From an uncultured Clostridia bacterium (GTDB lineage Bacteria; Bacillota; Clostridia; TANB77; CAG-508), in the NCBI GenBank assembly GCA_934149005.1, contig CAKPDN010000002.1:1-64000 (forward strand): a stretch of 64,000 bases of DNA, given 5' to 3'. Below the pieces are notes generated by a model. The model did not search any database, had not been told where the DNA came from, and worked only from the letters and a program-made list of their open reading frames with translations. Each line of letters starts with the position of its first letter. Within the stretch, counting starts at the first letter, position 1. This document shows, piece by piece, positions 43,730 through 52,761 of the stretch. A program made the translations under genes and the position numbers.

Positions 43730-46174
43730 ATGTTTCAAAATATAAATGAAAGTACAATTGATAATAGAAGTTATAAAGAGAATAAAAAAGAAAAGAAAAA
43801 GATAGAATTATTTACAAATGTTCTTTCCATAAGTAATCTTCCAATATATATAATATCTTTTATGATATCTATGGTTGGAATTTCAAATGAATTTTCTCCA
43901 TTTTGTGTTAGTATTCTTGGGGCATGTATTGCCAATTCAATTCCTTTATTAGGAGTTGTGGCTTTAAGTATTCTAGGTACTAGCATAAAATTTGGTATGA
44001 GTGGAGCATTATCATATATTTTAATGGCACTAGTTTTAATTGTGACTATGTTTATTATAAAGCCTAGATATAATGATGAAGAAAAAAATGAAAAAATTAA
44101 ATTATCAAAAAATGTTTTTATAGCTACAATTGTTGTATTATTGGCTAAAATAGGAATTTCAGGTTTTACATTATATGATGTATTATCAGTTATTTCCTTT
44201 GCAATTATTTCAGTTGTATTTTATAAAATATTTGTAAATTCAATAGTTGTAATAAGAGATTTTAGAGAAGGAAAAGCTTTTTCAATAGAAGAAATTTTAG
44301 GAGCTAGCTTAATGCTTGCTATATCTGTTGGTGCTTTTGGAGAATTAAGTGTTTTTGGATTTTCTATAAGAAATATTTTAAGTATTTTAATAGTATTAAT
44401 TTTAGGTTGGAAAAATGGAGTATTGGTAGGGACAACTGCTGGAGTTACAATTGGAGTAACACTTGGTGTAATAACTACTTCTGATCCAATGATGGTAGCT
44501 GCATATGCTATTTCGGGAATGATTGCTGGAATATTAAACAAGTTTGGAAAATGGGGTGTTATAATAGGATTTTCTTTAGGAAATATTGTTCTTGCTTATG
44601 TGTCAAATGGATATACAGTAGAGTTAATTCATTTTAAAGAAATACTAATAGCATCTATTGGACTTTTAGCAGTACCAAAATCTATTCAAATAAATATCGA
44701 AGAATTTATGGGAAATTCTAAATTATTACCAATATTTCCAGATAGAGCACTAAATAAAAGCAAGGAAACAGCAGAGACCTTAAATAATGTTTCAGAAACT
44801 ATTCAAGAAATGGCTAAAACATATAAAATGGAAAAGCCACAATTTGAAGAACAACCTATACAATCAAATAAAGAGATATTTATTTCAGAATTATTAGATA
44901 ATCTAAATGGATATGAAAATAATATGCTATATGAGGATATGGCTAAAGTTGATGGGCCAATAATTGATGAAATATTTAAATTATTAATAGATAAACAACA
45001 AATAAACAGAGAGCAATTGCTTGAGATTTTTGCTAAATGTAATAGTTATATCGTTGGATTTGATGATAAAAAAATAAGTGAATATTTAGAAGAAAATATT
45101 TCACAAATGGTTAGAGTTATAAATATGTCATATAAAATTAGTAAATCAAATTTTGTATGGCAAAAGAAGTTTGAAGAAAATAAAAAAAATATTGAAACAC
45201 AATTAAACGGTGTGTCAAAGGCAATTTCTAGTATAGCACAAAATATTGAGAAAAATATTAAAAATGAAGAACAATATACAAATGAAAAAAGACAAATTGT
45301 GGAATTATTAAAGCAAAAAGAAATAAATATACAAGAAATTTCTATACAAAAAGAAGATAGATTTTTAATAGAAATATATATGGAAAAATCAAACAATACT
45401 GATATAGAATATATAGAAAAAATACTTACAGATGTTTTAAAAGAAAAGATTGTTTTTAATCAAGAATCAAGTATAGGAGTAAGATTAAACTTTTTATCTG
45501 ATGATAAATTTATTATGGCTATAGGAAATGCAGAAATTACAAAAAATAATAGTGATATTTCCGGAGACAGTGTGTTAAATATTAGATTAAAAGATGGAAA
45601 ATATTTAGTTGCTTTAAGTGATGGAATGGGTTCTGGGAAGGATGCTAGACAAAGTAGTAATAAAGCTTTAAAAATGCTTGAAAATTTATTACTATCAGGA
45701 TTTGATAAAAAAACATCTCTTGAATTAATAAATTCTAGTCTGATAAATCAAAATGAAGAAATATTTGCAACTTTAGATATTGCAATTGTTGATTTATATA
45801 AGGGAAATATAGAATTTATTAAAAGCGGAGCTTGTCCAACATATATAAAAAATAATAAAAAAGTACAGATAATTAAAGCTAATTCTCTCCCAGCAGGTAT
45901 TATTAATAATAGTAGTAGTTTACAGTCATTTGATAGAGATATTACTGATGGTGATATTATGCTTATGTGTACAGATGGTATCTTAGATTCTAATGTTGAA
46001 TATAAAAATAAAGAACTATGGATTAAATATTTGATGGAAGATATTGATACAACTAATACTAAAAAGATTGCGGATTTGGTTTTAAATGAAGCGGTTGATA
46101 ATAGCTATGGTGTCGCTAAAGATGACATGAGTGTAGTTGTTTGCAAATTTTTGAGACAGTTGGGACAGTCCTAA
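43730..46174 (+). CDS. spoIIE: SpoIIE-like membrane protein phosphatase
   Basis: ATG 43730 is used because AGAGGTGAT fits it; the GTG at 43721 lies inside that site. The 814-residue protein has about ten membrane helices (about 30-340), a central helical region and a C-terminal PP2C-type domain (about 600-810). The domain has LSDGMGSGKDARQSS and MLMCTDGILDSN. In Bacillus SpoIIE dephosphorylates SpoIIAA to activate sigma-F in the forespore. The final RQLGQS is encoded by a GGGACA-type repeat and is probably an added tail. No other sporulation gene is adjacent. Confidence 0.9.
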   Translation: MFQNINESTIDNRSYKENKKEKKKIELFTNVLSISNLPIYIISFMISMVGISNEFSPFCVSILGACIANSIPLLGVVALSILGTSIKFGMSGALSYILMALVLIVTMFIIKPRYNDEEKNEKIKLSKNVFIATIVVLLAKIGISGFTLYDVLSVISFAIISVVFYKIFVNSIVVIRDFREGKAFSIEEILGASLMLAISVGAFGELSVFGFSIRNILSILIVLILGWKNGVLVGTTAGVTIGVTLGVITTSDPMMVAAYAISGMIAGILNKFGKWGVIIGFSLGNIVLAYVSNGYTVELIHFKEILIASIGLLAVPKSIQINIEEFMGNSKLLPIFPDRALNKSKETAETLNNVSETIQEMAKTYKMEKPQFEEQPIQSNKEIFISELLDNLNGYENNMLYEDMAKVDGPIIDEIFKLLIDKQQINREQLLEIFAKCNSYIVGFDDKKISEYLEENISQMVRVINMSYKISKSNFVWQKKFEENKKNIETQLNGVSKAISSIAQNIEKNIKNEEQYTNEKRQIVELLKQKEINIQEISIQKEDRFLIEIYMEKSNNTDIEYIEKILTDVLKEKIVFNQESSIGVRLNFLSDDKFIMAIGNAEITKNNSDISGDSVLNIRLKDGKYLVALSDGMGSGKDARQSSNKALKMLENLLLSGFDKKTSLELINSSLINQNEEIFATLDIAIVDLYKGNIEFIKSGACPTYIKNNKKVQIIKANSLPAGIINNSSSLQSFDRDITDGDIMLMCTDGILDSNVEYKNKELWIKYLMEDIDTTNTKKIADLVLNEAVDNSYGVAKDDMSVVVCKFLRQLGQS

Positions 46175-46186
46175 TTTGTTTCATTT
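46152..46186. repeat. GGGACA-family repeat fragment at the spoIIE end
   Basis: TTGAGACAGTTGGGACAG and the following TCC match the start of the 8807 palindrome (ATGAGACACTTGGGACAG and ACC). It creates the last codons and stop of the gene. Confidence 0.75.
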
Positions 46187-46272
46187 TTTTGTCAAATTTT
46201 GTATTTTTGCCTAAAAATGAGATAAAATAATTCTTGGGTTACATATTATGTAAAATTTTATTTGAATGAGAC

Positions 46273-46301
46273 TTTACATATGGAAAATATTGTGCTATAA
46301 T
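46273..46301 (+). promoter_or_regulatory. Promoter of the 119-residue orphan gene
   Basis: TTTACA at 46273-46278 and TATAAT at 46296-46301 have a 17-base spacer. A leader of about 120 bases follows, with a hairpin CCTAATAACT...AGTTATAGG at 46341-46363. Confidence 0.75.
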
Positions 46302-46427
46302 ATAATTGTGAAAAGCATTGATATGTGCATTTTCGCATAACCTAATAACTAAATAGTTATAGGATTTTCCTAAACTTTTTAGTAATTGCCTAACGAAACA
46401 TAACAACAATAAAAGGAGGAAAAAACA

Positions 46428-46787
46428 ATGTTGGCAAAAGAACTTAAGATCAAAACCCTGAAGAAGCAGAGAGAATTCATCAAAGAGCACGTAAAAAATG
46501 GTGATGGATCGCCTGATGGCGATACATCCTATATATTTATAGGTTATGTTTATCCGGAAGTTATCGAATACTTCCATAGTGAAGGCATTAATGCTGAAGA
46601 GATCAAATCCGACATATTGACAGCAATCACTGGAGGCAGGCCTAGCTATCTCTTTACTGTTGGCGATGTTACTCTTACTGAAGAGGAGTATCAGGAGGCA
46701 GAAGCCTATAATGTGGAGGCAAGTGATGATGCTTCAAATGATGAAGTTTCTGACATTATCCAGGCTCTTCTTAGAAGGCGTTTCTAA
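46428..46787 (+). CDS. Orphan 119-residue acidic protein with foreign codon usage
   Basis: It starts at ATG with AAAGGAGG nine bases upstream. The codons are visibly richer in G and C (AAG, ATC, CTG, GGC, CAG) than any neighbour, suggesting recent transfer. The protein has a basic helical start (LKIKTLKKQREFIKEHV), a middle with YIFIGYVYPEVIEYFHSEG, an acidic segment (EEEYQEAEAY, ASDDASNDEVSD) and a basic end LLRRRF. No signal peptide or membrane segment is seen. I do not recognise the family. It has its own promoter, structured leader and terminator, so it is likely expressed. Confidence 0.72.
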   Translation: MLAKELKIKTLKKQREFIKEHVKNGDGSPDGDTSYIFIGYVYPEVIEYFHSEGINAEEIKSDILTAITGGRPSYLFTVGDVTLTEEEYQEAEAYNVEASDDASNDEVSDIIQALLRRRF

Positions 46788-46821
46788 AGTAAGCCAACTA
46801 CAATTACCATTAAAGTAGTTG

Positions 46822-46858
46822 TGAGGAACTTGTATAGAAATATACAGGTTCCTTTTTT
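46822..46858 (+). terminator. Terminator of the orphan gene
   Basis: AGGAACTTGTAT and ATACAGGTTCCT pair with one wobble, followed by T6. Confidence 0.88.
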
Positions 46859-46933
46859 AATTTTTGTAAAAAGGTGATAAAACATAAAAAATACTGCAAA
46901 ATTGTGATGCAATATTAAAAAATACCGAAACTA

Positions 46934-46962
46934 TTGAAATCCGTAATAGATTATGATATTAT
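46934..46962 (+). promoter_or_regulatory. Promoter of the WG-repeat gene
   Basis: TTGAAA at 46934-46939 and TATTAT at 46957-46962 have a 17-base spacer, 23 bases before the start codon. Confidence 0.7.
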
Positions 46963-46984
46963 TAAACACATAAAGGAGGGCGTT

Positions 46985-48508
46985 ATGAGTAAAGGAAGAA
47001 GATATGATTCAGAGCCAAAATTAAATATGAAAAAAGTATTTGCAGTAGTAATTGCAATATTAGTAATAATAATGTTTATATTTATAATAAAAGGATTATT
47101 GACAAAAGATACAACAACAGGAAAAATAACAAGCCAAAGTTATTTTGTAGTATATAAAGATAATAAATGGGGAGTAATAAATTCAGAAGGAACTAATGTC
47201 ATAGACCCATCATATGCAGAAATGATAGTAATACCTAATAATAAGGTAGGTGCATTTATATGTACATATGATATAAACTATGAAACGGGAGAATACAAAA
47301 CAAAGGTGTTAAATGATAAAAATGAAGAAATTTTTACTCAATATGATAAAGTAGAAGCTATACAAAATAAAGATAAAAACAATAATTTAATATATGACCA
47401 AAATGTATTAAAAGTACAAAAAAATGGAAAATATGGCTTAATTGATTTAACAGGAAAAGAGATACTTTCAGTAGAATATGAAGAAATAGTAGCTATTTTA
47501 GGTATAGAAAATTCTTTTAAAGTCAAGATGAACGGGAAATATGGAATTGTAAATAGTGAAGGAAAAAATGTTATTGAAGCAAAATATGCAGATATAGATA
47601 TATTAGGAAAGGACAATAAATCGGGGTTTATTGTAAAAGATGATAGTGGAAAATATGGGATAATAGATTATTCAAGTAATCAAATATTAGAATCAAAGTA
47701 TGATTCAATTGAAAAAGTACATGGAAATAACTTATATGTTGTTACAGTAGGAGGAAAACAAAAATTAGTAAATAAGGAAAATGCAGATGTTTTAACAAAT
47801 GGATTTGATTCTATTAAACAAATATTAGCTAATCAAGAAAATGCAGTTATTTTCGTAAAAAATAACAAATATGGTGTAATGAATACTTCAGGAGAAATAT
47901 TAATAGATTCAAAATATGATAAACTTGAAGAAACAAAGGTAGGAATATTTATAGCTAAAAATGGTGATAAATATGGAATTATAAATTCTGAAAAACAAGA
48001 AAAAGTACCTTTTGAGTATAATTCAATAATATATAATCAGAAGGCTGATATTTATGTATTAGAAGATAGTAATTATAATTCTCATATATTAAATGGTAAT
48101 TTGGAAATAAAAATTTCTGGAATTTTAATAGAGTTAAATGAAAATAAAGGATATTTAAAATTAAGAATAGATGATAATTACAAATATTACAATTTTAAAT
48201 TTGAAGAAAAACAAGAGAAAGATATTTTCCCAAGTAGAACACTATTTTTAAGCAAAAAAGATGGAAAGTATGGATATATAAATAAAGATGGTGTGGTTGT
48301 AGTCAATTATATTTATGATGATGCAATAGAACAGAATGAATATGGATATTGTGCTGTTAAAAAAGATGGAAAATGGGGAAGTATTAATATTAAAGGTTAT
48401 GTAATACAAGAGCCAACATATAATTTAGATGAATATTTATTAATAGATTTTATAGGAAGATGGCATCTTGGATTAGATATAAATATGAATTATTATAACC
48501 AATTGTAA
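46985..48508 (+). CDS. Membrane-anchored WG (KWG) repeat protein
   Basis: ATG 46985 follows AAAGGAGGG; a longer frame begins within the promoter. The 507-residue protein has a short basic start, one membrane segment (about 17-37) and about ten WG repeats outside, each of the form KWGVINSEGTNVID or KYGLIDLTGKEIL. WG repeats form small beta units, probably for binding; the partner is unknown. A gene-edge palindrome covers its stop codon. Confidence 0.88.
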   Translation: MSKGRRYDSEPKLNMKKVFAVVIAILVIIMFIFIIKGLLTKDTTTGKITSQSYFVVYKDNKWGVINSEGTNVIDPSYAEMIVIPNNKVGAFICTYDINYETGEYKTKVLNDKNEEIFTQYDKVEAIQNKDKNNNLIYDQNVLKVQKNGKYGLIDLTGKEILSVEYEEIVAILGIENSFKVKMNGKYGIVNSEGKNVIEAKYADIDILGKDNKSGFIVKDDSGKYGIIDYSSNQILESKYDSIEKVHGNNLYVVTVGGKQKLVNKENADVLTNGFDSIKQILANQENAVIFVKNNKYGVMNTSGEILIDSKYDKLEETKVGIFIAKNGDKYGIINSEKQEKVPFEYNSIIYNQKADIYVLEDSNYNSHILNGNLEIKISGILIELNENKGYLKLRIDDNYKYYNFKFEEKQEKDIFPSRTLFLSKKDGKYGYINKDGVVVVNYIYDDAIEQNEYGYCAVKKDGKWGSINIKGYVIQEPTYNLDEYLLIDFIGRWHLGLDINMNYYNQL

Positions 48509-48531
48509 AATGTCCCGAATGGGACATTTTA
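48506..48531. repeat. GGGACA-family palindrome between the WG and acpS genes
   Basis: AAAATGTCCC and GGGACATTTT pair around GAAT. It overlaps the stop of the WG gene and adds an unsupported extension to the acpS reading frame. Confidence 0.85.
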
Positions 48532-48572
48532 GATTTAAAATGGCTATTAAAATAGCAAGAATGGAGAGTTTT

Positions 48573-48950
48573 GTGAAAGTTACTTGTGGTATTGATATTA
48601 TAGAAATTGAGAGAATAAAAGAGAGTATAGAAAGAACAGGTGAAAAGTTTTTAAAAAGAGTTTTTACAGATAAGGAAATTGAATATTGTGAGTCTAAAAA
48701 AAATCAGAAATATCAGCATTATGCTGGCAGATTTGCCGCAAAAGAGGCAACTTTTAAGGCTATTTCACCAGAATTGGATTATAAGTATTCTGTTTGTTGG
48801 AAAGACTTTGAAGTTGTAAATGATGAGCAAGGGAGGCCAAAGATAAATATATTGAATATGAATATAGATAAAATTGAAAGTATAGATATTAGTATTTCTC
48901 ATTGTAAATTGTATGCAACGGCGAATGTAGTTATATTGTATAAGGATTAG
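48573..48950 (+). CDS. acpS: Holo-[acyl-carrier-protein] synthase
   Basis: A GTG start at 48573 (GGAGAG upstream) gives 125 residues, the normal AcpS length; the longer frame from 48510 runs through a palindrome. The opening KVTCGIDIIEIERI, the catalytic block YAGRFAAKEATFKAI and the end SISHCKLYATANVV match the family. The enzyme transfers 4'-phosphopantetheine from CoA to acyl carrier protein, making fatty acid synthesis possible. Confidence 0.93.
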   Translation: MKVTCGIDIIEIERIKESIERTGEKFLKRVFTDKEIEYCESKKNQKYQHYAGRFAAKEATFKAISPELDYKYSVCWKDFEVVNDEQGRPKINILNMNIDKIESIDISISHCKLYATANVVILYKD

Positions 48951-48956
48951 CAAAGT

Positions 48957-48990
48957 CAAAAGTTGATATATTAATATACCAACTTTTATT
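48957..48990 (+). terminator. Terminator after acpS
   Basis: AAAAGTTGATATAT and ATATACCAACTTTT pair with one mismatch. Confidence 0.7.
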
Positions 48991-49026
48991 ATATTGTAAT
49001 AAATCTAAAAAGGGGGAAAATATAAA

Positions 49027-49809
49027 ATGGGATTTTTTGATAGTCATAGTCATTTAAATGATGAAAAATTTGATATAGATAGGGATAAAATAATAAAAGA
49101 GATTTACAAAGCAGGTGTTAGTAATTTTATTACTGCTGGTTATAGTGTGGAAAGTTCAAAAAGAGCCATTGATATAGCAAATGAATATGATTTTATTTAT
49201 GCCAGTGCAGGAATTTCACCCAATGATGTTCCACAAGCTGAAGAAGAATTGTGGAAACAGTTATCTGAAATAAAAAATTTAGCAAAGGGTAATAAAAAAG
49301 TTCTAGCAATTGGAGAAATTGGTTTGGATTATTATTGGAATACTGATAATAAAGAAATTCAAAAAAAAGCATTTATAGAACAAATTAATTTGGCTAATGA
49401 GCTAAATTTGCCTATTGTTATTCATACAAGGGAAGCAATAATGGATACTATCCAAATATTAAAAGAAAATGAAGTTAAAAACAAAGGAATTTTCCATTGT
49501 TGTCCTCAAAATAGAGAATTGATAAAAGAGGGCTTAAAACTTGGTTTTTATATTTCATTTGCGGGACCAATTACTTTTAAAAATTCAAAAAATGCTGATG
49601 AGATGATTAATATAGTACCAAATGATAGAATTTTAATTGAAACAGATAGTCCATATTTAGCTCCAGAGCCTGTTAGAGGGACAAGAAATATACCTTCGAA
49701 TGTTAGATTTGTTGCTCAAAAAATTTCTGATAGTAAGGGGTTAAGGTTGGAAGATGTTGAAAAAATTACATTTGAAAATACAAAAAAAATATTAAAAATA
49801 AAGGATTAA
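49027..49809 (+). CDS. tatD: TatD-family metal-dependent DNase/hydrolase
   Basis: This 260-residue protein follows AAAGGGGG. It has the TIM-barrel metal motifs FDSHSHLND at the start, GEIGLDYYW, VIHTREA, and IETDSPYLAPEPVRG near the end. TatD enzymes are Mg-dependent 3'-5' exonucleases or hydrolases involved in DNA turnover and D-aminoacyl-tRNA quality control. The length is typical. Confidence 0.94.
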   Translation: MGFFDSHSHLNDEKFDIDRDKIIKEIYKAGVSNFITAGYSVESSKRAIDIANEYDFIYASAGISPNDVPQAEEELWKQLSEIKNLAKGNKKVLAIGEIGLDYYWNTDNKEIQKKAFIEQINLANELNLPIVIHTREAIMDTIQILKENEVKNKGIFHCCPQNRELIKEGLKLGFYISFAGPITFKNSKNADEMINIVPNDRILIETDSPYLAPEPVRGTRNIPSNVRFVAQKISDSKGLRLEDVEKITFENTKKILKIKD

Positions 49810-49823
49810 GAGGCCACCAACCG

Positions 49824-49948
49824 AAAGGGATTAAGGGGATTAAGGGGCCACCACATAAAATCCCTCTTTTTTATTTTAAAATTCAAAAACTAAAATTTGA
49901 AAAAAGAGGGATTTTATGTGGTGGCCCCTTAATCCCCTTAATCCCTTT
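49824..49948. repeat. Perfect 49-base inverted repeat of the GGGATTAAGGGGCC family
   Basis: Arms 49824-49872 and 49900-49948 are exact reverse complements around a 27-base AT-rich centre. GGGGATTAAG is duplicated within the arm, and a truncated copy precedes it (GGATTAAGAGGCCACCA). It sits between the converging tatD and htpX genes and may terminate both. Confidence 0.93.
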
Positions 49949-49954
49949 TTTATA

Positions 49955-50857
49955 TTAAATTATGTTTCTTAAAGCTTCTATTCTGTCTTCTGTACTAGGA
50001 TGTGTGGACCATAAATTAGAAGTTTTTTTCTTGCCTTTTTCACCATTTTTTCTAAATGGATTTATAATATACATATTTGCTGTAGCAGAATTAGCATATT
50101 TTAATTCATTAGAGTCATTTTCGAGTTTTTGTAAGGCAGATATTAGACCATCTGGATTACGAGTAAATTCAACAGCAGTGCTGTCAGCTAAAAATTCTCT
50201 TTTTCTTGAAAGTGCAAGTTGAATCAAAGTACCAAAAATAGGTGATAATATTAAAAAGATTAAGCCTAATAACATTAAAAATCCATTCGCTTTGCTATCA
50301 TTATCTCTATCTTTAGTGCCACCCCAGAATAGTATTCTTGAAAACATATCTGATAACATTACTATAAAACCAACAAATACAGATACAACTGTACTTAATA
50401 AAATGTCATAGTTCTTAATATGACTCATTTCGTGAGCTATAACTCCTTCTAACTCGTAGTAATCTAATTTTTCTAATAATCCTGTTGTAACACATATTAC
50501 TGCATGTTCTGGATTTCTTCCAGTAGCAAATGCATTAGGTTGATTATCTTCTACAACATATAAATCTGGCTTTTTTGGTAGTCCTGCTGTTACCATTAAA
50601 GCATCTAATATGTTAACGAGTTTTAAATCTTCTTCTTTTGTTGCAGGTCTTGCCCTACATGAGGCAAGTACGATTTTATCACTAAAATAATAAGATGCCC
50701 AACTACTGGCTATTGAAAATATTAATGCAATTATTATTGATAAACTACCTAATTCTAATGCGTTACAGATATAATATACTATTAAAGTTATAATAACTAT
50801 AAAAATTGAAATTATTAGTCCAGATTCGAATTTATTTTTTTTGCTAGTTTTAAACAT
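49955..50857 (-). CDS. htpX: HtpX-like membrane zinc protease
   Basis: ATG 50857 is used because GGAGGTATCAC precedes it; the longer frame runs into the upstream terminator. The 300-residue M48 protease has two N-terminal helices, the zinc motif HEMSH (VIAHEMSHIKNYD), two more helices and the third ligand in REFLADSTAVEFTRNP. It degrades damaged membrane proteins. The partner lemA lies upstream, as in many Firmicutes. Confidence 0.93.
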   Translation of the reverse strand: MFKTSKKNKFESGLIISIFIVIITLIVYYICNALELGSLSIIIALIFSIASSWASYYFSDKIVLASCRARPATKEEDLKLVNILDALMVTAGLPKKPDLYVVEDNQPNAFATGRNPEHAVICVTTGLLEKLDYYELEGVIAHEMSHIKNYDILLSTVVSVFVGFIVMLSDMFSRILFWGGTKDRDNDSKANGFLMLLGLIFLILSPIFGTLIQLALSRKREFLADSTAVEFTRNPDGLISALQKLENDSNELKYANSATANMYIINPFRKNGEKGKKKTSNLWSTHPSTEDRIEALRNII

Positions 50858-50872
50858 GTGATACCTCCTTTT

Positions 50873-50912
50873 ATAAAAAAATGAGTCAAAGGTTATCTTT
50901 TTTGACTCATTT
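50873..50912 (-). terminator. Intercistronic terminator between lemA and htpX
   Basis: On the minus strand AAATGAGTCAAA and TTTGACTCATTT pair and are followed by T7. It would cut part of the lemA transcript before htpX. Confidence 0.8.
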
Positions 50913-50918
50913 CTTAAA

Positions 50919-51479
50919 TTATGAATTTTTTCCAAAATCTACTTTTACATTTTTTCTAGCTTCATCATTTTCTGTTTTAAATAAATCACGTGATTTAAAA
51001 TTGAATGCGTTAGCTATTATGTTAGAAGGGAAAATTTGTAATTTTTCATTATACATTGTTACCGTATCATTATAAAATTGTCTTGAAAAAGAAATTTTAT
51101 TTTCTGTATTTCTTAATTCTTCAGATAATTCTGAAAAGTTTTGATTTGCTTTTAATTCTGGATAATTTTCAGAAACAGCCATTATTGTTTTTAATGCTCC
51201 TGAAAGTTGGCTATCTAATTCAGCTTTTTCAGAAACTGTTCCTGCGTTTGCCCAAGATGTTCTTAATTTAGCTATTTTTTCAAATGTTTCTGATTCGTGT
51301 GAAGCATATCCTTTTACTGTTTCAACAAAGTTTGGAATTAAATCAAATCTTCTTTGTAATTGTACATCAATTTGACTCCAAGCATTATCTACTTTTATTC
51401 TTGCAGATACTAAACTATTGTACATTGATATTATTGCAATTACTAATATTGCTACTATTGCTAATATAATCCATCCCAT
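50919..51479 (-). CDS. lemA: LemA family membrane protein
   Basis: ATG 51479 follows GGAGGAACAAATT; a longer frame is unsupported. The 186-residue protein has one N-terminal membrane helix (GWIILAIVAILVIAIISMYN) and a helical coil with NAWSQIDVQLQRRFDLIPNF, the most conserved LemA stretch, then YNDTVTMYNEKLQIFPSNII. The cellular role is not settled; the consistent pairing with HtpX suggests membrane-protein maintenance. Confidence 0.95.
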   Translation of the reverse strand: MGWIILAIVAILVIAIISMYNSLVSARIKVDNAWSQIDVQLQRRFDLIPNFVETVKGYASHESETFEKIAKLRTSWANAGTVSEKAELDSQLSGALKTIMAVSENYPELKANQNFSELSEELRNTENKISFSRQFYNDTVTMYNEKLQIFPSNIIANAFNFKSRDLFKTENDEARKNVKVDFGKNS

Positions 51480-51646
51480 AATTTGTTCCTCCTTTTTTAT
51501 TATATACATTATACAAATAGATAATAACATAAATTTAAATTTTTAACAATAATTTATAAAAAAAATAAGTTAAATTTTTGGTCTAAAAATCAACACTTCT
51601 GAATATAATATAGATATAACTGTTGCAACTGAAGGTTTGTACAAAT

Positions 51647-51675
51647 TTGACAAAAATAACAAAATGTAGTATAAT
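51647..51675 (+). promoter_or_regulatory. Consensus promoter of the 3D-domain gene
   Basis: TTGACA at 51647-51652 and TATAAT at 51670-51675 are separated by 17 bases, a perfect match to the housekeeping consensus. Confidence 0.92.
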
Positions 51676-51709
51676 AGTACTTGATGCCAAAAGGAGGTAT
51701 AATAAATTT

Positions 51710-52654
51710 ATGAAAAATGAAGAAAAAGCTTCAATTTCTATTATGAAAATCATATGTGTTAGTATAATATTAGTATTGATTTCAGGAATAGGTGTTATGG
51801 CAGTTAGCACAAATTTAAAAGATGTAAAAATTGTTTTACAAAATGGATATGAAATGACAGTTTTAACATCAAAATCTACAATTAGTGAAATTTTAAATGA
51901 AAATAATATAATTTTGGATGAAAATCAAAAAACAATACCAGATTCTAGTGAAAGTGTATCAACAGGAAACATTATAAAAATTGTTGATAAATCATACAAT
52001 GAGGTTCAAATAGCTCAAGTTTCTGAAGATGGTGTAGAAACTACATTAGATGAACTATTAAATAACTATGCACCAATTACAGAAAAAATAGTTACAGAAC
52101 AAGTTGAAATACCTTATGAGACAATAACAAAAAATATAGCAGGAACAAGTACTAACACAACAAACAAAGTTTTAAAACAAGGAAAAAATGGATTAAAAGA
52201 AGTAACTTATAAAATAAAATATCAAAATGAAGTAGAAATTGAAAAAATACAATTATCAGAAAAGATAATAAAAGAACCTGTTAATAAGATAGTTCAAGTA
52301 AATAAAATTACAACATCAAGAGCAGGTACAACAACGAGAACAACACCAAATACAACAGTATCATCAAATGCAAACGGACAAATATATAAAATAACAGCAT
52401 ATTGTTCATGTGCTAAATGTTGTGGTAAGACAAATGGAGTTACTGCAATGGGAACACGTGCAACAGCTGGAAGAACAATTGCAGCTTCTGCTAAATTCGC
52501 ATTTGGTACAAAATTAAATATAAATGGGCATACATATACTGTTGAAGACAGAGGTGGAGCTATAAATGGAAATAAAATAGATATATATGTAAATTCTCAT
52601 GCAGAAGCTCTAGCTTGGGGTGTAAGATATTTACCAGTAAGTGTTGCTAATTAA
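51710..52654 (+). CDS. Secreted G5/3D-domain protein (YabE-like cell wall enzyme)
   Basis: ATG 51710 follows AAAGGAGG; 29 extra residues in the open frame overlap the promoter. The 314-residue protein has an N-terminal signal or anchor (about 11-33), a DUF348 repeat (KIVLQNGYEMTVLTSKSTIS), a G5 domain (EKIVTEQVEIPYETITKNIA) and a C-terminal 3D domain. The 3D domain has ITAYCSCAKCCGKTNGVTAM, VEDRGGAINGNKIDIY and SHAEALAWG. 3D domains are related to lytic transglycosylases and act in wall remodelling during growth or spore revival. Confidence 0.9.
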   Translation: MKNEEKASISIMKIICVSIILVLISGIGVMAVSTNLKDVKIVLQNGYEMTVLTSKSTISEILNENNIILDENQKTIPDSSESVSTGNIIKIVDKSYNEVQIAQVSEDGVETTLDELLNNYAPITEKIVTEQVEIPYETITKNIAGTSTNTTNKVLKQGKNGLKEVTYKIKYQNEVEIEKIQLSEKIIKEPVNKIVQVNKITTSRAGTTTRTTPNTTVSSNANGQIYKITAYCSCAKCCGKTNGVTAMGTRATAGRTIAASAKFAFGTKLNINGHTYTVEDRGGAINGNKIDIYVNSHAEALAWGVRYLPVSVAN

Positions 52655-52672
52655 TAAAATATGATTTTAATT

Positions 52673-52703
52673 TGGGAATTCCTATTAAAGGAATTCCTTT
52701 TGT
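52673..52703 (+). terminator. Terminator after the 3D-domain gene
   Basis: GGAATTCCT and AGGAATTCC pair around ATTAA, followed by T4. Confidence 0.8.
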
Positions 52704-52704
52704 A

Positions 52705-52733
52705 TTGCTATTTTTAGTTAAATGTAGTACAAT
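52705..52733 (+). promoter_or_regulatory. Promoter upstream of the exoA gene
   Basis: TTGCTA at 52705-52710 and TACAAT at 52728-52733 have a 17-base spacer. Confidence 0.6.
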
Positions 52734-52761
52734 ATGATTATAAATTTAAAAGGAGAATGAC

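Noticed and set aside
46428..46787. DGR accessory protein (Avd)
   Set aside because: The size is similar to Avd, but the acidic C-terminal half and the lack of a four-helix pattern do not fit, and no reverse transcriptase is adjacent.
48510..48572. Longer N-terminus for AcpS
   Set aside because: It starts in a palindrome and would make the enzyme longer than the family; the GTG at 48573 gives the normal length.
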